A DNA stretch of 64,000 bases from UBA6168 sp031426435 (GCA_031426435.1 JANPLH010000612.1:1-64000); one strand, 5' to 3'; positions 51,748 to 60,890 are shown, counted from the first letter of the stretch. Notes: a model not told the origin generated them from the letters alone. A program made the numbers and translations.

Positions 51748-51915
51748 ATTTAAATATGTGGTATTTAATTTAAGATATAAGATGTATGATTTAAGATATA
51801 AGATTATAAAGTCGAAGAATGATTGTAAATGCTGGCACTTCGCCATAAAAATCGCTTCAATCAATCTATAATCTTATATTGTAAATCTTAAATCAAATGC
51901 CACGTATTTAAATCA
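51748..51915. repeat. GATATAAGAT-word inverted repeat with long arms (family copy 4)
   Basis: Left arm (from 51748) GATTTAAATATGTGG... and right arm (to 51915) ...CCACGTATTTAAATC pair over about 50 bp with gaps. It separates the DUF1080 gene and the oxidoreductase gene. Confidence 0.8.
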
Positions 51916-51945
51916 AAGCTATCCCTTTGCAATTCCCCAAAATCT

Positions 51946-52719
51946 TTAAATCGAGCGAATCTTCACATTCCGGAACCGCACCTCGTGCTCATGGTCCTGC
52001 AGGCCGATATGACCTTGTTTGGTGAGGCCGTACTGTGGGTAGCCCTTGAACTTGGATTTAGCGAGCTGCTCCTTCCATTTTGCGGAACCCAACTCGTACT
52101 CCAAGCATTTTTGACCGTTGAGCCAATGCTCCACTTTGCCGTTGTTGTGGACAATCTTGGCAGTGTTCCATTCGCCGATGGACTTCATGGTACAGCCAAC
52201 GCCAGCCTCCATATCATAGTTGTCGCCTGTGCGGTGCATGTCCATGTTGAAATTGGGGTCCATTTTCGCCCAGGTATCGTTGTCAATCAACTGAAACTCT
52301 GGTGCATTGTGCCAGATAGCGCTGTCTTTTTCCTCCATGACGAAGTACAAAATGCCGCTGTTGGCGGAGTCAGTGAGCATGAAGTCAATGGACAGTTCAA
52401 AATTGCCGAATTTCTCCGAAGTGATAAGGTCGCCGCCAAAGCCATCGGGCTTCGGGTTTGGTGTGGATGCAATGACCAATTCGCCGTTCTGTGCGGACCA
52501 ACCGAGCTTGGGCAAGTCTGGTAGGTTGTAGCCCCGCCAGCCATTGAGGGTAGTGCCATCGAAAAGGAGCCGCCAGCCGGCAGCGCTCTCCTCAGCCGTG
52601 AGCGAATTGCTTGGGGCAACGGCTGGCGTATCGGTAGCAGCGGGTTTGGAAGGGGCGTTGTTCTGGCAGGAAGCCAGTGCGAATGCCGTGATGAGTAAGG
52701 TAAAAAATTGATTCTTCAT
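51946..52719 (-). CDS. DUF1080 (3-keto-disaccharide hydrolase-like) lipoprotein
   Basis: A lipoprotein signal (FFTLLITAFALASC) leads to a 220-residue concanavalin-like beta-sandwich with the DUF1080 pattern: GWRLLFDGTTLNGWRGYNLPDLP, GDLITSEKFGNFELSIDFMLTDSANSGILYFV, PEFQLIDNDTWAK, NNGKVEHWLNGQKCLEYELGS and IGLQDHEHEVRFRNVKIR. Family members hydrolyse 3-keto-glycosides. It is thought to work in the periplasm or at the surface. The start at the ATG before KNQFF is fixed by the signal sequence. Confidence 0.93.
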   Translation of the reverse strand: MKNQFFTLLITAFALASCQNNAPSKPAATDTPAVAPSNSLTAEESAAGWRLLFDGTTLNGWRGYNLPDLPKLGWSAQNGELVIASTPNPKPDGFGGDLITSEKFGNFELSIDFMLTDSANSGILYFVMEEKDSAIWHNAPEFQLIDNDTWAKMDPNFNMDMHRTGDNYDMEAGVGCTMKSIGEWNTAKIVHNNGKVEHWLNGQKCLEYELGSAKWKEQLAKSKFKGYPQYGLTKQGHIGLQDHEHEVRFRNVKIRSI

Positions 52720-52834
52720 GTTGTCCAGTTTTATTTTTATGTGAAACTGGGGCAAGATAGAGAAAATCCTTGCGGTGTTCAAAATGGTATGAACGACTTT
52801 TTTTAATCAACTGACAATCAAAATTTTATAAAAC

Positions 52835-52874
52835 AAAAAGGGCTTTCAGCGTATTGATTGCTGGAAGCCCTTTC
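52835..52874 (-). terminator. Terminator after the metallophosphoesterase gene
   Basis: Stem GGGCTTTCAGC (52840-52850) facing GCTGGAAGCCC (52860-52870); on the minus strand the TTTTTG run follows. It overlaps the end of the phosphoesterase gene. Confidence 0.75.
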
Positions 52875-52875
52875 G

Positions 52876-54504
52876 TTATTTTTTGACCAATCGGTATCGT
52901 CGGAGCACTTTTCGGTCGCCCTTCACGATGGCGAGGTACTTGCCAGGCGGCAAATGGTTGATTTTCAACGATTTAAGGTATTCTTTGGGCGTCTGGTTAG
53001 TGAGTTCCACGCGAGTTACCTCTTGTAATTTATGGTTGATGACCCGTATGACTACATTGCTGGTCTCCTCCAAGTTGTACTTGATTTGCGCCTCGCCCGA
53101 TGCTGCATCTGCAACGACGAGGGGACAGGCTTCCCAGTTGCCTGTTTCGTCTTCAATAACAGGCACTTCCGAAAGCAGGGATTTGGCGGGCGACTGGGCC
53201 TGTGTGCCGCCACGGGAGGCCATCATCCCTTCGTCGAAGGTGGGAATGGCTGGGCCCTTGGAGGCAATGGTAATCACATCGCCCGTGGGTGGGCTCCAAA
53301 TGCGCAGGCCGACTGGGGTCTTGAAGATATTCTTTGGATCAATATTGGCCACCCGGCCAGCACCGTCCGTTTGTATGGTGCGCACTTCTATTTTATCCTT
53401 GTCGATGAAAATCCAGTTGAACTGGTTGAAGCTGCCGCTGGCACGGGTCCAGGTCTTGTCATCGTCGTTGCTGCGCAATGGTGCGCCCCAGCAGCCCTCG
53501 CCGATATAGACCGTGCCGTTCTCGTTGTCCCGCACGAAACCTTCATCACTCCCAGGCCCATTATCCGGCCGAATGGGATAGGTGCTCTTTACCACGTGTG
53601 CGTCGCACTCCACCATGAGGTCCACGTTGTATTTCAAAAATAGCGGTGCCCAATTGGTCACTTGGTCGTTCTTCTCAGGCTTGCGGGCGGTGTGCGGCCG
53701 CATGGGATGATGATACTGCCCAATGCGCCAGAGGGCTTTCGAGCCGTAGGCCTTGAGGTCGCCTTCGAGCCAATCACGCTGGTCGCCGCCAACAGGTATC
53801 AATGTGTTCAAGGTGTAAATGCGCACGAGGTTGCCGCCGAGCGAGGTGGTATAAAAGCCGCCCTCGGCCTGCATATCAAAAAGGTCAATCAGGCTTTTGT
53901 TGCTGTATTCATGGTTTCCACGGGCCACGATGATAGGCGTCACCCGCCCGTCTTCAGCGATGGTAAGCTGCCAGTCGTCGAACCACTCCTGCCATTCCAT
54001 CGGGAAATCGTTTTCAGTGAAGTCGCCACCGAACATGACGCAATGCGGGCGCAGCTTCGCAACGAGGATGTTGGCGTCTTGCCGAGCGTCACGGTGGTTG
54101 CGGGAGTCGCCGCCCGCAATGATGGACAGCCTGCGGTCGGGGCTGCTGGGGGCGGTGGTGAAGAAGTAGCGTTGGCTAATGCCCTCACTGTCTTTTACCA
54201 AAAAATAATAGGTGGTATTGGGCATGAGGTTTTCCAAGCGCACGAACTGGTTGTTCATTTCCTCCGCCAATTGGCTGCGGTCTGGGCGCTTACTGAGGCC
54301 ATACTCGGCGGCTTTTTTGCCATAGTCGTTCACGTCGAGCAGTAGCACGGGGTCGGTGCCAGATGCCTGGTTCCAGGCAATGGTGGCCGAGGTGGAGGCA
54401 TTGCCTTGCCAAATGACCCGGAACTTGTCGGCCCGACCAAAGGCACTACCGGCCAAAAGGGTCAGCAACAGTGTTTGAATAATTTTCGGATGTTTAAGCA
54501 ACAT
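52876..54504 (-). CDS. Secreted purple-acid-phosphatase-like metallophosphoesterase
   Basis: A signal sequence (1-23, ending GSAFG) precedes an N-terminal fibronectin-III-like domain (about 25-115: FRVIWQGNASTSATIAWN, LMPNTTYYFLVKD). The catalytic domain has the metal-binding series GGDSRNHRD, FGGDFTEND, VARGNHEYSN, QYHHPMRPH and CDAHVV. The C-terminal 100 residues form a beta-rich sorting-like domain (IRVINHKLQEVTRVELTNQT, KGDRKVLRRYRLVKK), which ends like type-IX-secretion C-terminal domains. It probably frees phosphate from organic esters outside the cell. Confidence 0.88.
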   Translation of the reverse strand: MLLKHPKIIQTLLLTLLAGSAFGRADKFRVIWQGNASTSATIAWNQASGTDPVLLLDVNDYGKKAAEYGLSKRPDRSQLAEEMNNQFVRLENLMPNTTYYFLVKDSEGISQRYFFTTAPSSPDRRLSIIAGGDSRNHRDARQDANILVAKLRPHCVMFGGDFTENDFPMEWQEWFDDWQLTIAEDGRVTPIIVARGNHEYSNKSLIDLFDMQAEGGFYTTSLGGNLVRIYTLNTLIPVGGDQRDWLEGDLKAYGSKALWRIGQYHHPMRPHTARKPEKNDQVTNWAPLFLKYNVDLMVECDAHVVKSTYPIRPDNGPGSDEGFVRDNENGTVYIGEGCWGAPLRSNDDDKTWTRASGSFNQFNWIFIDKDKIEVRTIQTDGAGRVANIDPKNIFKTPVGLRIWSPPTGDVITIASKGPAIPTFDEGMMASRGGTQAQSPAKSLLSEVPVIEDETGNWEACPLVVADAASGEAQIKYNLEETSNVVIRVINHKLQEVTRVELTNQTPKEYLKSLKINHLPPGKYLAIVKGDRKVLRRYRLVKK

Positions 54505-54802
54505 TCAATTTCTTTTTAGGTGCTGGCAAATGGTGGGGTGCTACCTGCTACTGTTTGAAGACGGTTAATGGAACGGTTTGGCACAGCCGTTATTGTTAAA
54601 ATCTTGTTCAAATTGCCGCCGTGCATATTCGATTCTGTGTTCCAAACGGCTTTTCTCAATGTCTTTTGTTTTAACTTCGCCCCGCTTTCCACGAAGGTAA
54701 GCCTTTTTCAAAACCAGTTTACGTTCAAATGGTTGTGCAGGGTTCAAAACCTTGTCCTAAATGCCTACCGTCGACCGTAAGCCGTTAACCGTCTACCATT
54801 TT

Positions 54803-56092
54803 ATGACAACAGATACCGCCATTTTCAACCTGATAGACCAAGAGCTGGAGCGCCAGCGCCACGGCATCGAACTCATCGCCTCCGAGAATTTCACCAGCGC
54901 CGAGGTCATCCGTGCAATGGGCTCCTGTTTGACCAATAAATATGCCGAAGGCTATCCTGGCAAACGCTACTATGGCGGCTGTGAAGTAGTGGACCAAGTG
55001 GAAGAACTAGCCATCGAGCGATTAAAACAGCTTTTCGGTGCAGAATACGCCAACGTACAACCACATGCAGGCGCACAGGCCAATGCGGCGGTTTTTCTCG
55101 CCTGCCTCAATCCCGGTGACAAGATTTTGGGCCTCAACCTCGCCCACGGCGGTCACCTGTCGCATGGCTCGCCTGTCAACTTTAGTGGTAAGGTTTATAA
55201 ACCCGTTTTCTATGGTGTGGAAGAAGCCACTGGCACGATTGATATGGACAAAGTGGAGGCACTCGCCATTGCGGAGCAGCCAAAACTCATCGTCTGCGGT
55301 GCCTCGGCCTACTCTCGTGACTGGGACTACCAGCGCTTCCGGGAAATCGCCGACAAGGTAGGCGCCCTACTCCTCGCCGACATTGCACACCCTGCTGGCC
55401 TCATCGCCGCCGGGCTGCTCAACGACCCGATGGAGCATTGCCATATCGTCACCTCTACCACGCACAAGACGCTGCGTGGCCCCCGTGGCGGCATCATCAT
55501 GCTCGGCAAAAACTTCGATAACCCATGGGGCCGCACCCAGAAGAACGGCACCATGATAAAAATGGGCACCATCCTCAACAGTGGTGTATTCCCCGGTATG
55601 CAGGGTGGGCCGCTGGAGCATGTCATCGCCGCCAAGGCCGTGGCTTTTGGCGAGGCGCTGCTGCCGGAGTTCAAAATCTACGGCGCTCAGGTGATGAAAA
55701 ACGCTCAAGCTATGGCCGCCGCTTTTGTGGAGAAAGGCTACAAAATCATCTCCGGCGGCACCGATAACCACCTGATGCTCATTGACCTGCGGTCAAAAGG
55801 CGTGACGGGCAAACAGACTGAGGAGGCGCTAGTGCGGGCCGACATCACCGTGAACAAAAACATGGTGCCTTTTGATACCGCTTCGCCAATGGTGACTTCC
55901 GGCATCCGCATTGGTACAGCGGCCATGACCACCCGTGGCTTCGTGGAGGCTGACTTCCGCCGCACGGTGGAGTGGATTGACGCACTGGTGATGGACGTGG
56001 AGAACGAGGAACTCATTCGAGAGACGAGGAAGGAGGTGAATAGGTTTATGGCGGGTTTTCCGTTGTATGAATCCGCCACGATGAGCGTTTAA
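54803..56092 (+). CDS. glyA: Serine hydroxymethyltransferase
   Basis: The ATG before TTDTAIFNLIDQELERQR begins the family sequence; an upstream frame of 14 codons is not conserved. Diagnostic segments are IELIASENFTSAEV, TNKYAEGYPGKRYYGGCE, VQPHAGAQANAAVFLA and the PLP-lysine motif TSTTHKTLRGPRGG. It makes glycine and 5,10-methylene-tetrahydrofolate from serine. It is 429 residues, normal for the family, and probably co-transcribed with scpA, which begins 2 bp after it. Confidence 0.97.
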   Translation: MTTDTAIFNLIDQELERQRHGIELIASENFTSAEVIRAMGSCLTNKYAEGYPGKRYYGGCEVVDQVEELAIERLKQLFGAEYANVQPHAGAQANAAVFLACLNPGDKILGLNLAHGGHLSHGSPVNFSGKVYKPVFYGVEEATGTIDMDKVEALAIAEQPKLIVCGASAYSRDWDYQRFREIADKVGALLLADIAHPAGLIAAGLLNDPMEHCHIVTSTTHKTLRGPRGGIIMLGKNFDNPWGRTQKNGTMIKMGTILNSGVFPGMQGGPLEHVIAAKAVAFGEALLPEFKIYGAQVMKNAQAMAAAFVEKGYKIISGGTDNHLMLIDLRSKGVTGKQTEEALVRADITVNKNMVPFDTASPMVTSGIRIGTAAMTTRGFVEADFRRTVEWIDALVMDVENEELIRETRKEVNRFMAGFPLYESATMSV

Positions 56093-56094
56093 AA

Positions 56095-56925
56095 ATGACC
56101 AACACCGCCACCTACAATATCCACCTACCCCAGTTCGAGGGGCCGTTCGACCTCCTGCTGTTCTTCATTGAGCGGGACGAACTGGACATCAACGACATTC
56201 CCATCCACAAGGTGACGGAGGATTTTCTGACGTACATCCGCCAGATGGAGGCGCTGAACGTGGACCTGGCCAGTGAGTTCATCCTTGTGGCAGCGACGCT
56301 TTGCCGCATCAAGGCGAAGATGCTCATCCCCCGCAAGCCAGTGGACGAGGAGGGCAACGAGATTGACCCACGGGAGGAGCTCGTGACCCGCCTGCTTGAG
56401 TACAAGCGCTACAAGAGCGTGCTCGACGAGATGCGCCAAATGGAGGAAACCCGTGCCCTGCGGGAGCACCGGGGCAATGTGACAAAGGAACTGCAACAGA
56501 TAGCCACGAAGGCGTTGGTGGACGTAGAATTGGAAAGCCTCACCCTGTTCAAGTTGCTGAAAACTTTCGAGAAATTGGTGAACCGCATGGAAATGGACGA
56601 CAAGAAACACATCGTACACACCATTGTCAAGTTCGACTACACCATTGCAGCGCAGCAAGACTATATTTTTTCCAAGCTTAAAAAAGGGAAAAAAACGGAT
56701 TTCAGGTCGCTGTTTTCGAAGCTGGAAAACCGGATAGCCGCCATTGTGACCTTCCTCGGTCTGCTCGAACTGCTCAACATGCAGTTGGTGGCCATTACGC
56801 AGGGAGAGGGGATGAACAATTTTTGGGTGAGCTTGCCGGAGGAAAATGAGATGATAGTAATTGAAGCAGACATGCCCAGCGAAGCCGACGAATCACCTAT
56901 CACCAGTCACCAATCACCAAACTAA
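56095..56925 (+). CDS. scpA: Segregation and condensation protein A
   Basis: The kleisin ScpA is recognised by its opening YNIHLPQFEGPFDLLLFFIERDELDINDIPIHKVTEDFL, the central helix LASEFILVAATLCRIKAKMLIPRK and the C-terminal winged-helix part (FLGLLELLNMQLVAITQGE). It bridges SMC heads in chromosome condensation and segregation. scpB and smc are not in this window. The gene follows glyA by 2 bp and its stop overlaps the stop of smpB, read in the other direction, by three bases. Confidence 0.95.
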   Translation: MTNTATYNIHLPQFEGPFDLLLFFIERDELDINDIPIHKVTEDFLTYIRQMEALNVDLASEFILVAATLCRIKAKMLIPRKPVDEEGNEIDPREELVTRLLEYKRYKSVLDEMRQMEETRALREHRGNVTKELQQIATKALVDVELESLTLFKLLKTFEKLVNRMEMDDKKHIVHTIVKFDYTIAAQQDYIFSKLKKGKKTDFRSLFSKLENRIAAIVTFLGLLELLNMQLVAITQGEGMNNFWVSLPEENEMIVIEADMPSEADESPITSHQSPN

Positions 56926-57389
56926 CTCAACTTCCCCTTCGACTTCATCATCCTGTCAATATCCCGCTTGGAGTCCTTTTCCTTGATAGATTCCCGTTTG
57001 TCGAACGATTTTTTGCCCTGTGCCAAAGCGATTTCTACTTTCACGAAATTGCGGTCGGAGAAGTAAATCTTGTACGGCACAATGCTCATGCCCTTTTCCT
57101 TCACCCTTTTTTCCAGCTTGCGCAATTCGGACTTGTGCAGCAGCAGCTTTCGGTCACGGCGGCTGGGGCGCACGCTATAGGCATTGGCGTTTTCGTACTC
57201 TTTGATGTAAAGGCTCTTTATCCAAAGTTCACCGTTGATGAAAATGCAGTAGGCATCTGTAAGGCCCGCATGGCCAGCTCGTATGGACTTCAGCTCTGAG
57301 CCACCCAGTACAATGCCCGCCTCCAAATTGCTGACAAAATGGAACTCGTGCGAGGCACGGCGGTTGACGATTTCTTTTGTGGTACCCAT
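56922..57389 (-). CDS. smpB: SsrA-binding protein SmpB
   Basis: The 155-residue protein begins at ATG before GTTKEIVNRRASHEFHFV. The oligonucleotide-binding barrel has GIVLGGSELKSIRAGHAGLTDAY and INGELWIKSLYI; the C-terminal tail KKSFDKRESIKEKDSKRDIDR is the helix that enters the decoding centre. It brings tmRNA to stalled ribosomes. The gene converges with scpA with overlapping stop codons. Confidence 0.96.
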   Translation of the reverse strand: MGTTKEIVNRRASHEFHFVSNLEAGIVLGGSELKSIRAGHAGLTDAYCIFINGELWIKSLYIKEYENANAYSVRPSRRDRKLLLHKSELRKLEKRVKEKGMSIVPYKIYFSDRNFVKVEIALAQGKKSFDKRESIKEKDSKRDIDRMMKSKGKLS

Positions 57390-57432
57390 AAGTGGTTTCA
57401 AGTTTTGTGTTTCAAGTTTCAGGGGGAAGGGA

Positions 57433-57768
57433 CTACTTCAGTTTTACAGCAGTCCCATACGCTAAAATCTCCGCTGCATTCTGCATCACCATCGAAGTCA
57501 TGAAGCGCACGTTAATAACGGCATCGGCACCGATTCGTTCAGCATCGGCCAACATTCGGTCAAGGGCCTCCTCTCGGGAGTCGGCCAGGAGCTTGGTGTA
57601 CTCCGTGATTTCGCCGCCCACTATATTGCGCAAGCCAGCCATGATGTCACGCCCGATGTGGCGTGCCCGCACGGTGCTGCCACGGGCGATGTCAATCACT
57701 TCAATGACTTCCCTGCCCGGGAGGAAGTCCGTCGTGGACATGATAATAGCCTTGTTTTGCATCTGCAT
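57433..57768 (-). CDS. YbjQ-family (UPF0145, heavy-metal-binding-like) protein
   Basis: About 111 residues with the YbjQ pattern TTDFLPGREVIEVIDIARGSTVRARHIGRDIMAGLRNIVGGEITEYTKLLADSREEAL, RIGADAVINVRF and the final AEILAYGTAV. Function is unknown. Starts at 57768, 57762 (MQMQ) or 57741 are possible. Any of these overlaps the end of the LysE-type gene, by up to 68 bp in a different frame. Confidence 0.9.
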   Translation of the reverse strand: MQMQNKAIIMSTTDFLPGREVIEVIDIARGSTVRARHIGRDIMAGLRNIVGGEITEYTKLLADSREEALDRMLADAERIGADAVINVRFMTSMVMQNAAEILAYGTAVKLK

Positions 57769-58408
57769 TTTCTTTTGAAGGGTAAAACGCCCGCACGAAA
57801 AGCCCAACGCCGATAGCCAGTAGGGCCGCTCCCGCAATTTTTCGCATTAAAAGAATATTCTTGGGTTTGAGCCAACGCCGGATGTATTTGGCGAGGCCCA
57901 CCTTGATAGTGTCCGTGAATATAATGGTGCCGAACAGGCCGAGGTAGAAAAGCTGCGCCTGGTCCGGCTTCAGTGCCTGCTTCGTGAAAAGCGTGGCAGA
58001 AACGCCCAGCCAGAAGAAAAAGGTGAAGGGGTTGATGGTGTTGATGAGGAAGCCCGTCGTCAATAGCGACAGCACGGAGGAATGGCGCACGGCCTTTGGC
58101 TGTTGCAGTTTCTCTATCGGTGGTGGTTTTAGGAGCAACATGCTCCCTCCCACTATCAATAAAATGATGCCCCCAGCAATGCTCAGCCAGAACTCCAACC
58201 CCTCCCATTGCGCTAGCTTGACCACGTAGGACACACCGAAAAACGTGACGGCCACAAATAGCAGGTCGCTAAACCAGATGCCCGCCGATACCATGATGCC
58301 CGCCCGGAAGCCCTGCTCGATGCTCGTTTGCAACAGCGTAAAGATGATTGGCCCAGTGAGCACACTGAGCACGAGGCCGAGTTTTATACCGTTCCAAAAA
58401 AGCTCCAT
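57701..58408 (-). CDS. LysE/RhtB-family exporter
   Basis: The ATG before ELFWNGIKLGLVLSVLTGPIIFTLLQTSIEQGF starts the typical family sequence; 23 upstream codons are not conserved. Six membrane segments are visible. The GP in LTGPIIF and the NTINPFTFFFWLGVS segment are conserved in amino-acid exporters of this type. The substrate cannot be told. The 3' end runs for about 68 bp over the start of the YbjQ gene. Confidence 0.88.
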   Translation of the reverse strand: MELFWNGIKLGLVLSVLTGPIIFTLLQTSIEQGFRAGIMVSAGIWFSDLLFVAVTFFGVSYVVKLAQWEGLEFWLSIAGGIILLIVGGSMLLLKPPPIEKLQQPKAVRHSSVLSLLTTGFLINTINPFTFFFWLGVSATLFTKQALKPDQAQLFYLGLFGTIIFTDTIKVGLAKYIRRWLKPKNILLMRKIAGAALLAIGVGLFVRAFYPSKENADAKQGYYHVHDGLPPGQGSH

Positions 58409-58512
58409 GATGTGGAAGCCGGACGAGCCGAACTTCAAATTATTTTTTTTAAAATTTTTAATCAGCATGAATGCCAATTGGTTACTGACATTTCGGCCAA
58501 ATCAACTGGCAG

Positions 58513-58923
58513 TCAAAAATAAACGGTCGCAACTAATTGACGCCTGCCCCCGTAATTTCGGAACTCGCAAAGATAGATGCCCTGCCAGGTACCGAGGTTC
58601 AGCCGCCCCTTCGTAATCGGGATACTGACCGAACAACCTGCCAGCACCGATTTCACATGGGCGGGCATGTCGTCTGGCCCTTCGATGGTATGGGTGAGGA
58701 AGGGCAGGTTCTCTGGAACGAGTCGGTTGAAGAACCCCTCAAAATCAACCCTGACCGAAGGGTCGGCGTTTTCGTTGATGGTCAGCCCAGCGCTCGTGTG
58801 CTTGATGAACAGGTGCAACAGGCCTTCCGACGGAAAAGGCCCGGCTTGGCGAAGTACCTCCTCCGTAATCAGGTGGAAGCCACGGTGGTAAGCAGGAAGC
58901 GAGAACTCGATTTGTTTGACCAT
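58513..58923 (-). CDS. YjbQ-family (UPF0047) protein
   Basis: A 136-residue protein with the family's motifs: GLLHLFIKHTSAGLTINENADPSVRVDFEGFF, HTIEGPDDMPAHVKSVLAG, ITKGRLNLGTWQGIYLCEFR. E. coli YjbQ has weak thiamine-phosphate synthase activity, but its physiological role is unclear. It is divergent from rpoN. Confidence 0.92.
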   Translation of the reverse strand: MVKQIEFSLPAYHRGFHLITEEVLRQAGPFPSEGLLHLFIKHTSAGLTINENADPSVRVDFEGFFNRLVPENLPFLTHTIEGPDDMPAHVKSVLAGCSVSIPITKGRLNLGTWQGIYLCEFRNYGGRRQLVATVYF

Positions 58924-59296
58924 GAATGAAAATGGCGTTGAGGCTTGGCAAAATTAGAAAGATTGGCGCTTTGGCCGTTTTTTTTTAACAGGCTTTGTTG
59001 AAGCTAAACCGTTGCAAGGGAAGGCATCGTGCCAATTTTAAGGGAAATATGCCAATTAAATTAATTTTAATTGGCATATTTTTCGCTAATCAATCCGCTC
59101 CAACCTGATAACGCTACAAAACGCCTTGTTTTACTGGTATTATTAAAATTTCACATTATTTATTCTCGAAAAAAAATTTCGACTTTTTTTACCCCATTAC
59201 TGGTTTCTTTGAAAAATTTAGTATTATTTTGGAGAAATTTTCCTCTCAGCATTCATTGTGAACAAGCTAAAACGAGAACACTAATCATGTAGATCA
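58924..59296. other. Divergent spacer of yjbQ-like gene and rpoN
   Basis: About 370 bp, AT-rich. Holds a perfect 16-bp hairpin (59045-59081) and no gene. Promoters for both genes should be here but no clear TAnnTTTG box is found. Confidence 0.5.
59045..59081. repeat. Perfect 16-bp palindrome with 5-nt loop
   Basis: Arm AAATATGCCAATTAAA (59045-59060) is matched exactly by 59066-59081. Just upstream, GCCAATTTTAAGGGAAATAT repeats a similar word. It is followed by TTTTCG, so it may act as a terminator or operator. Confidence 0.9.
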
Positions 59297-60868
59297 ATGC
59301 TGAAACAACAACTTACTCAAAAGTTACAACAGAAACTTTCGCCCCAGCAGATACAGCTGATGAAGCTATTGCAGATACCAACTGCGATACTTGACCAGCG
59401 AATCAAAGAAGAACTGGAAGCCAACCCAGCTCTCGAAGAAGGCGACCTCTTAGAGGAAGATTTCCTGGAAATGGGTCGTACCGAAGATGGTAAGACCGAA
59501 GATGATCAGAGCGAACGGGAAAGCGAAAGCGGAGAGAGCGAAAGCGATGGTGAAGTGGACGAACTGGAACGAGAAGAAGTCATGCCAGAGGAAGAAGTCT
59601 TGATTGACGACTACCTTAATGATTATATGGACGATGACGAGGCCAGTTATAAATACCAAGCCGAAGGTAGCGGCCAGGAAGAGGAGAACAAAACCCTCCC
59701 TGTAGCTGTAGAAGACACCTTTCACGAATACCTCGAAACGCAAATTGGGATGCTCGACTTCAAGGAAGAGCGGGAGCGCATCATTGCAAGGCAAATCGTC
59801 GGTAGTATTGATGACGACGGCTACCTGCGCCGTGAGACCGATGCCATCCTCGATGACCTCGTGTTTTCGCAAAACGTGAGCGCAAGGGCCGAAGAAATCG
59901 AATATTGGCTTGCCAAAATCCAGCGCTTCGACCCGCCGGGCGTGGGTGCCCGCAACTTGCAGGAAAGCCTTTTGCTCCAAATCGAGCACAAGATGACCAG
60001 GTCGGAGACCTCCTACGACGAGAAGCTCATCTTGGCCATTTCCCGCAAAATCATTGCGACCTACTTCGACGAGTTCACCAAGAAACATTATCCAAGGCTC
60101 CAGCGTCAGCTCAACCTCACCGAAGAGGAACTGAAGGAGGCCATTGACGAAATACTCAAGCTGAACCCGAAGCCTGCCAGCGGCCACGTATCCAACAGCC
60201 GCAGCACGCAGTACATTGTGCCGGACTTCATCATCATCAACAATGATGGCGAATTGGAGCTTTCACTCAACTCCCGCAATGCGCCTGACCTCCATATCAA
60301 CAACCACTACCGTGACATGCTGCGCTCCTATAAGCACACCGTGAACGGCCGGCGGGCAACCAACAAGGAAAAAGAGGCCATCCTGTTCATCAAGCAGAAG
60401 ATTGACAGCGCCAAATGGTTCATTGATGCCATTCGGCAGCGGCAGCAGACGATGTTCAATACGATGTACGCCATCATGAACTATCAATACGAGTACTTTG
60501 CCAGCGGCGACCAAAAGCGCCTCCGCCCAATGATTTTGAAGGACATCGCTGACATTACCGGATTGGACATCTCGACCGTTTCACGGGTCGCCAACAGCAA
60601 GTTTGTGCAGACGGAATTCGGTACCAAGCGCCTCAAGGATTTCTTCTCGGAGAGCCTCCAGACGCAGGACGGAGAGGAAGTTTCCACTTTGGAAGTGAAG
60701 AAAATACTCACCGACATCATCAGTGCGGAGAACAAACGCAAACCGCTCTCCGACGAGAAATTGAAGAGCATGTTGATGAAAAAGGGCTACAACATCGCCC
60801 GCCGAACTGTGGCCAAGTACCGTGAGCAATTGAACATCTCGGTAGCGAGGTTACGGAAGGAGCTGTAA
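59297..60868 (+). CDS. rpoN: RNA polymerase sigma-54 factor
   Basis: The N-terminal glutamine-rich region I (LTQKLQQKLSPQQIQLMKLLQ) is followed by an acidic region II (about 45-130), the core-binding domain, a helix-turn-helix (DISTVSRVANSKFVQT) and the RpoN box ARRTVAKYRE near residue 505. The chain (523 aa) is complete. Sigma-54 needs enhancer-binding ATPases; none is in this window. A strong terminator is 22 bp after the stop. Confidence 0.97.
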   Translation: MLKQQLTQKLQQKLSPQQIQLMKLLQIPTAILDQRIKEELEANPALEEGDLLEEDFLEMGRTEDGKTEDDQSERESESGESESDGEVDELEREEVMPEEEVLIDDYLNDYMDDDEASYKYQAEGSGQEEENKTLPVAVEDTFHEYLETQIGMLDFKEERERIIARQIVGSIDDDGYLRRETDAILDDLVFSQNVSARAEEIEYWLAKIQRFDPPGVGARNLQESLLLQIEHKMTRSETSYDEKLILAISRKIIATYFDEFTKKHYPRLQRQLNLTEEELKEAIDEILKLNPKPASGHVSNSRSTQYIVPDFIIINNDGELELSLNSRNAPDLHINNHYRDMLRSYKHTVNGRRATNKEKEAILFIKQKIDSAKWFIDAIRQRQQTMFNTMYAIMNYQYEYFASGDQKRLRPMILKDIADITGLDISTVSRVANSKFVQTEFGTKRLKDFFSESLQTQDGEEVSTLEVKKILTDIISAENKRKPLSDEKLKSMLMKKGYNIARRTVAKYREQLNISVARLRKEL

Positions 60869-60890
60869 ATCAACAGCTTACGATATTAAC

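Noticed and set aside
54565..54747. Open frame of 60 codons on the minus strand with charged, protein-like composition
   Set aside because: It has no ATG (TTG only), no similarity that I recognise, and no promoter or ribosome site; left out of the gene list.
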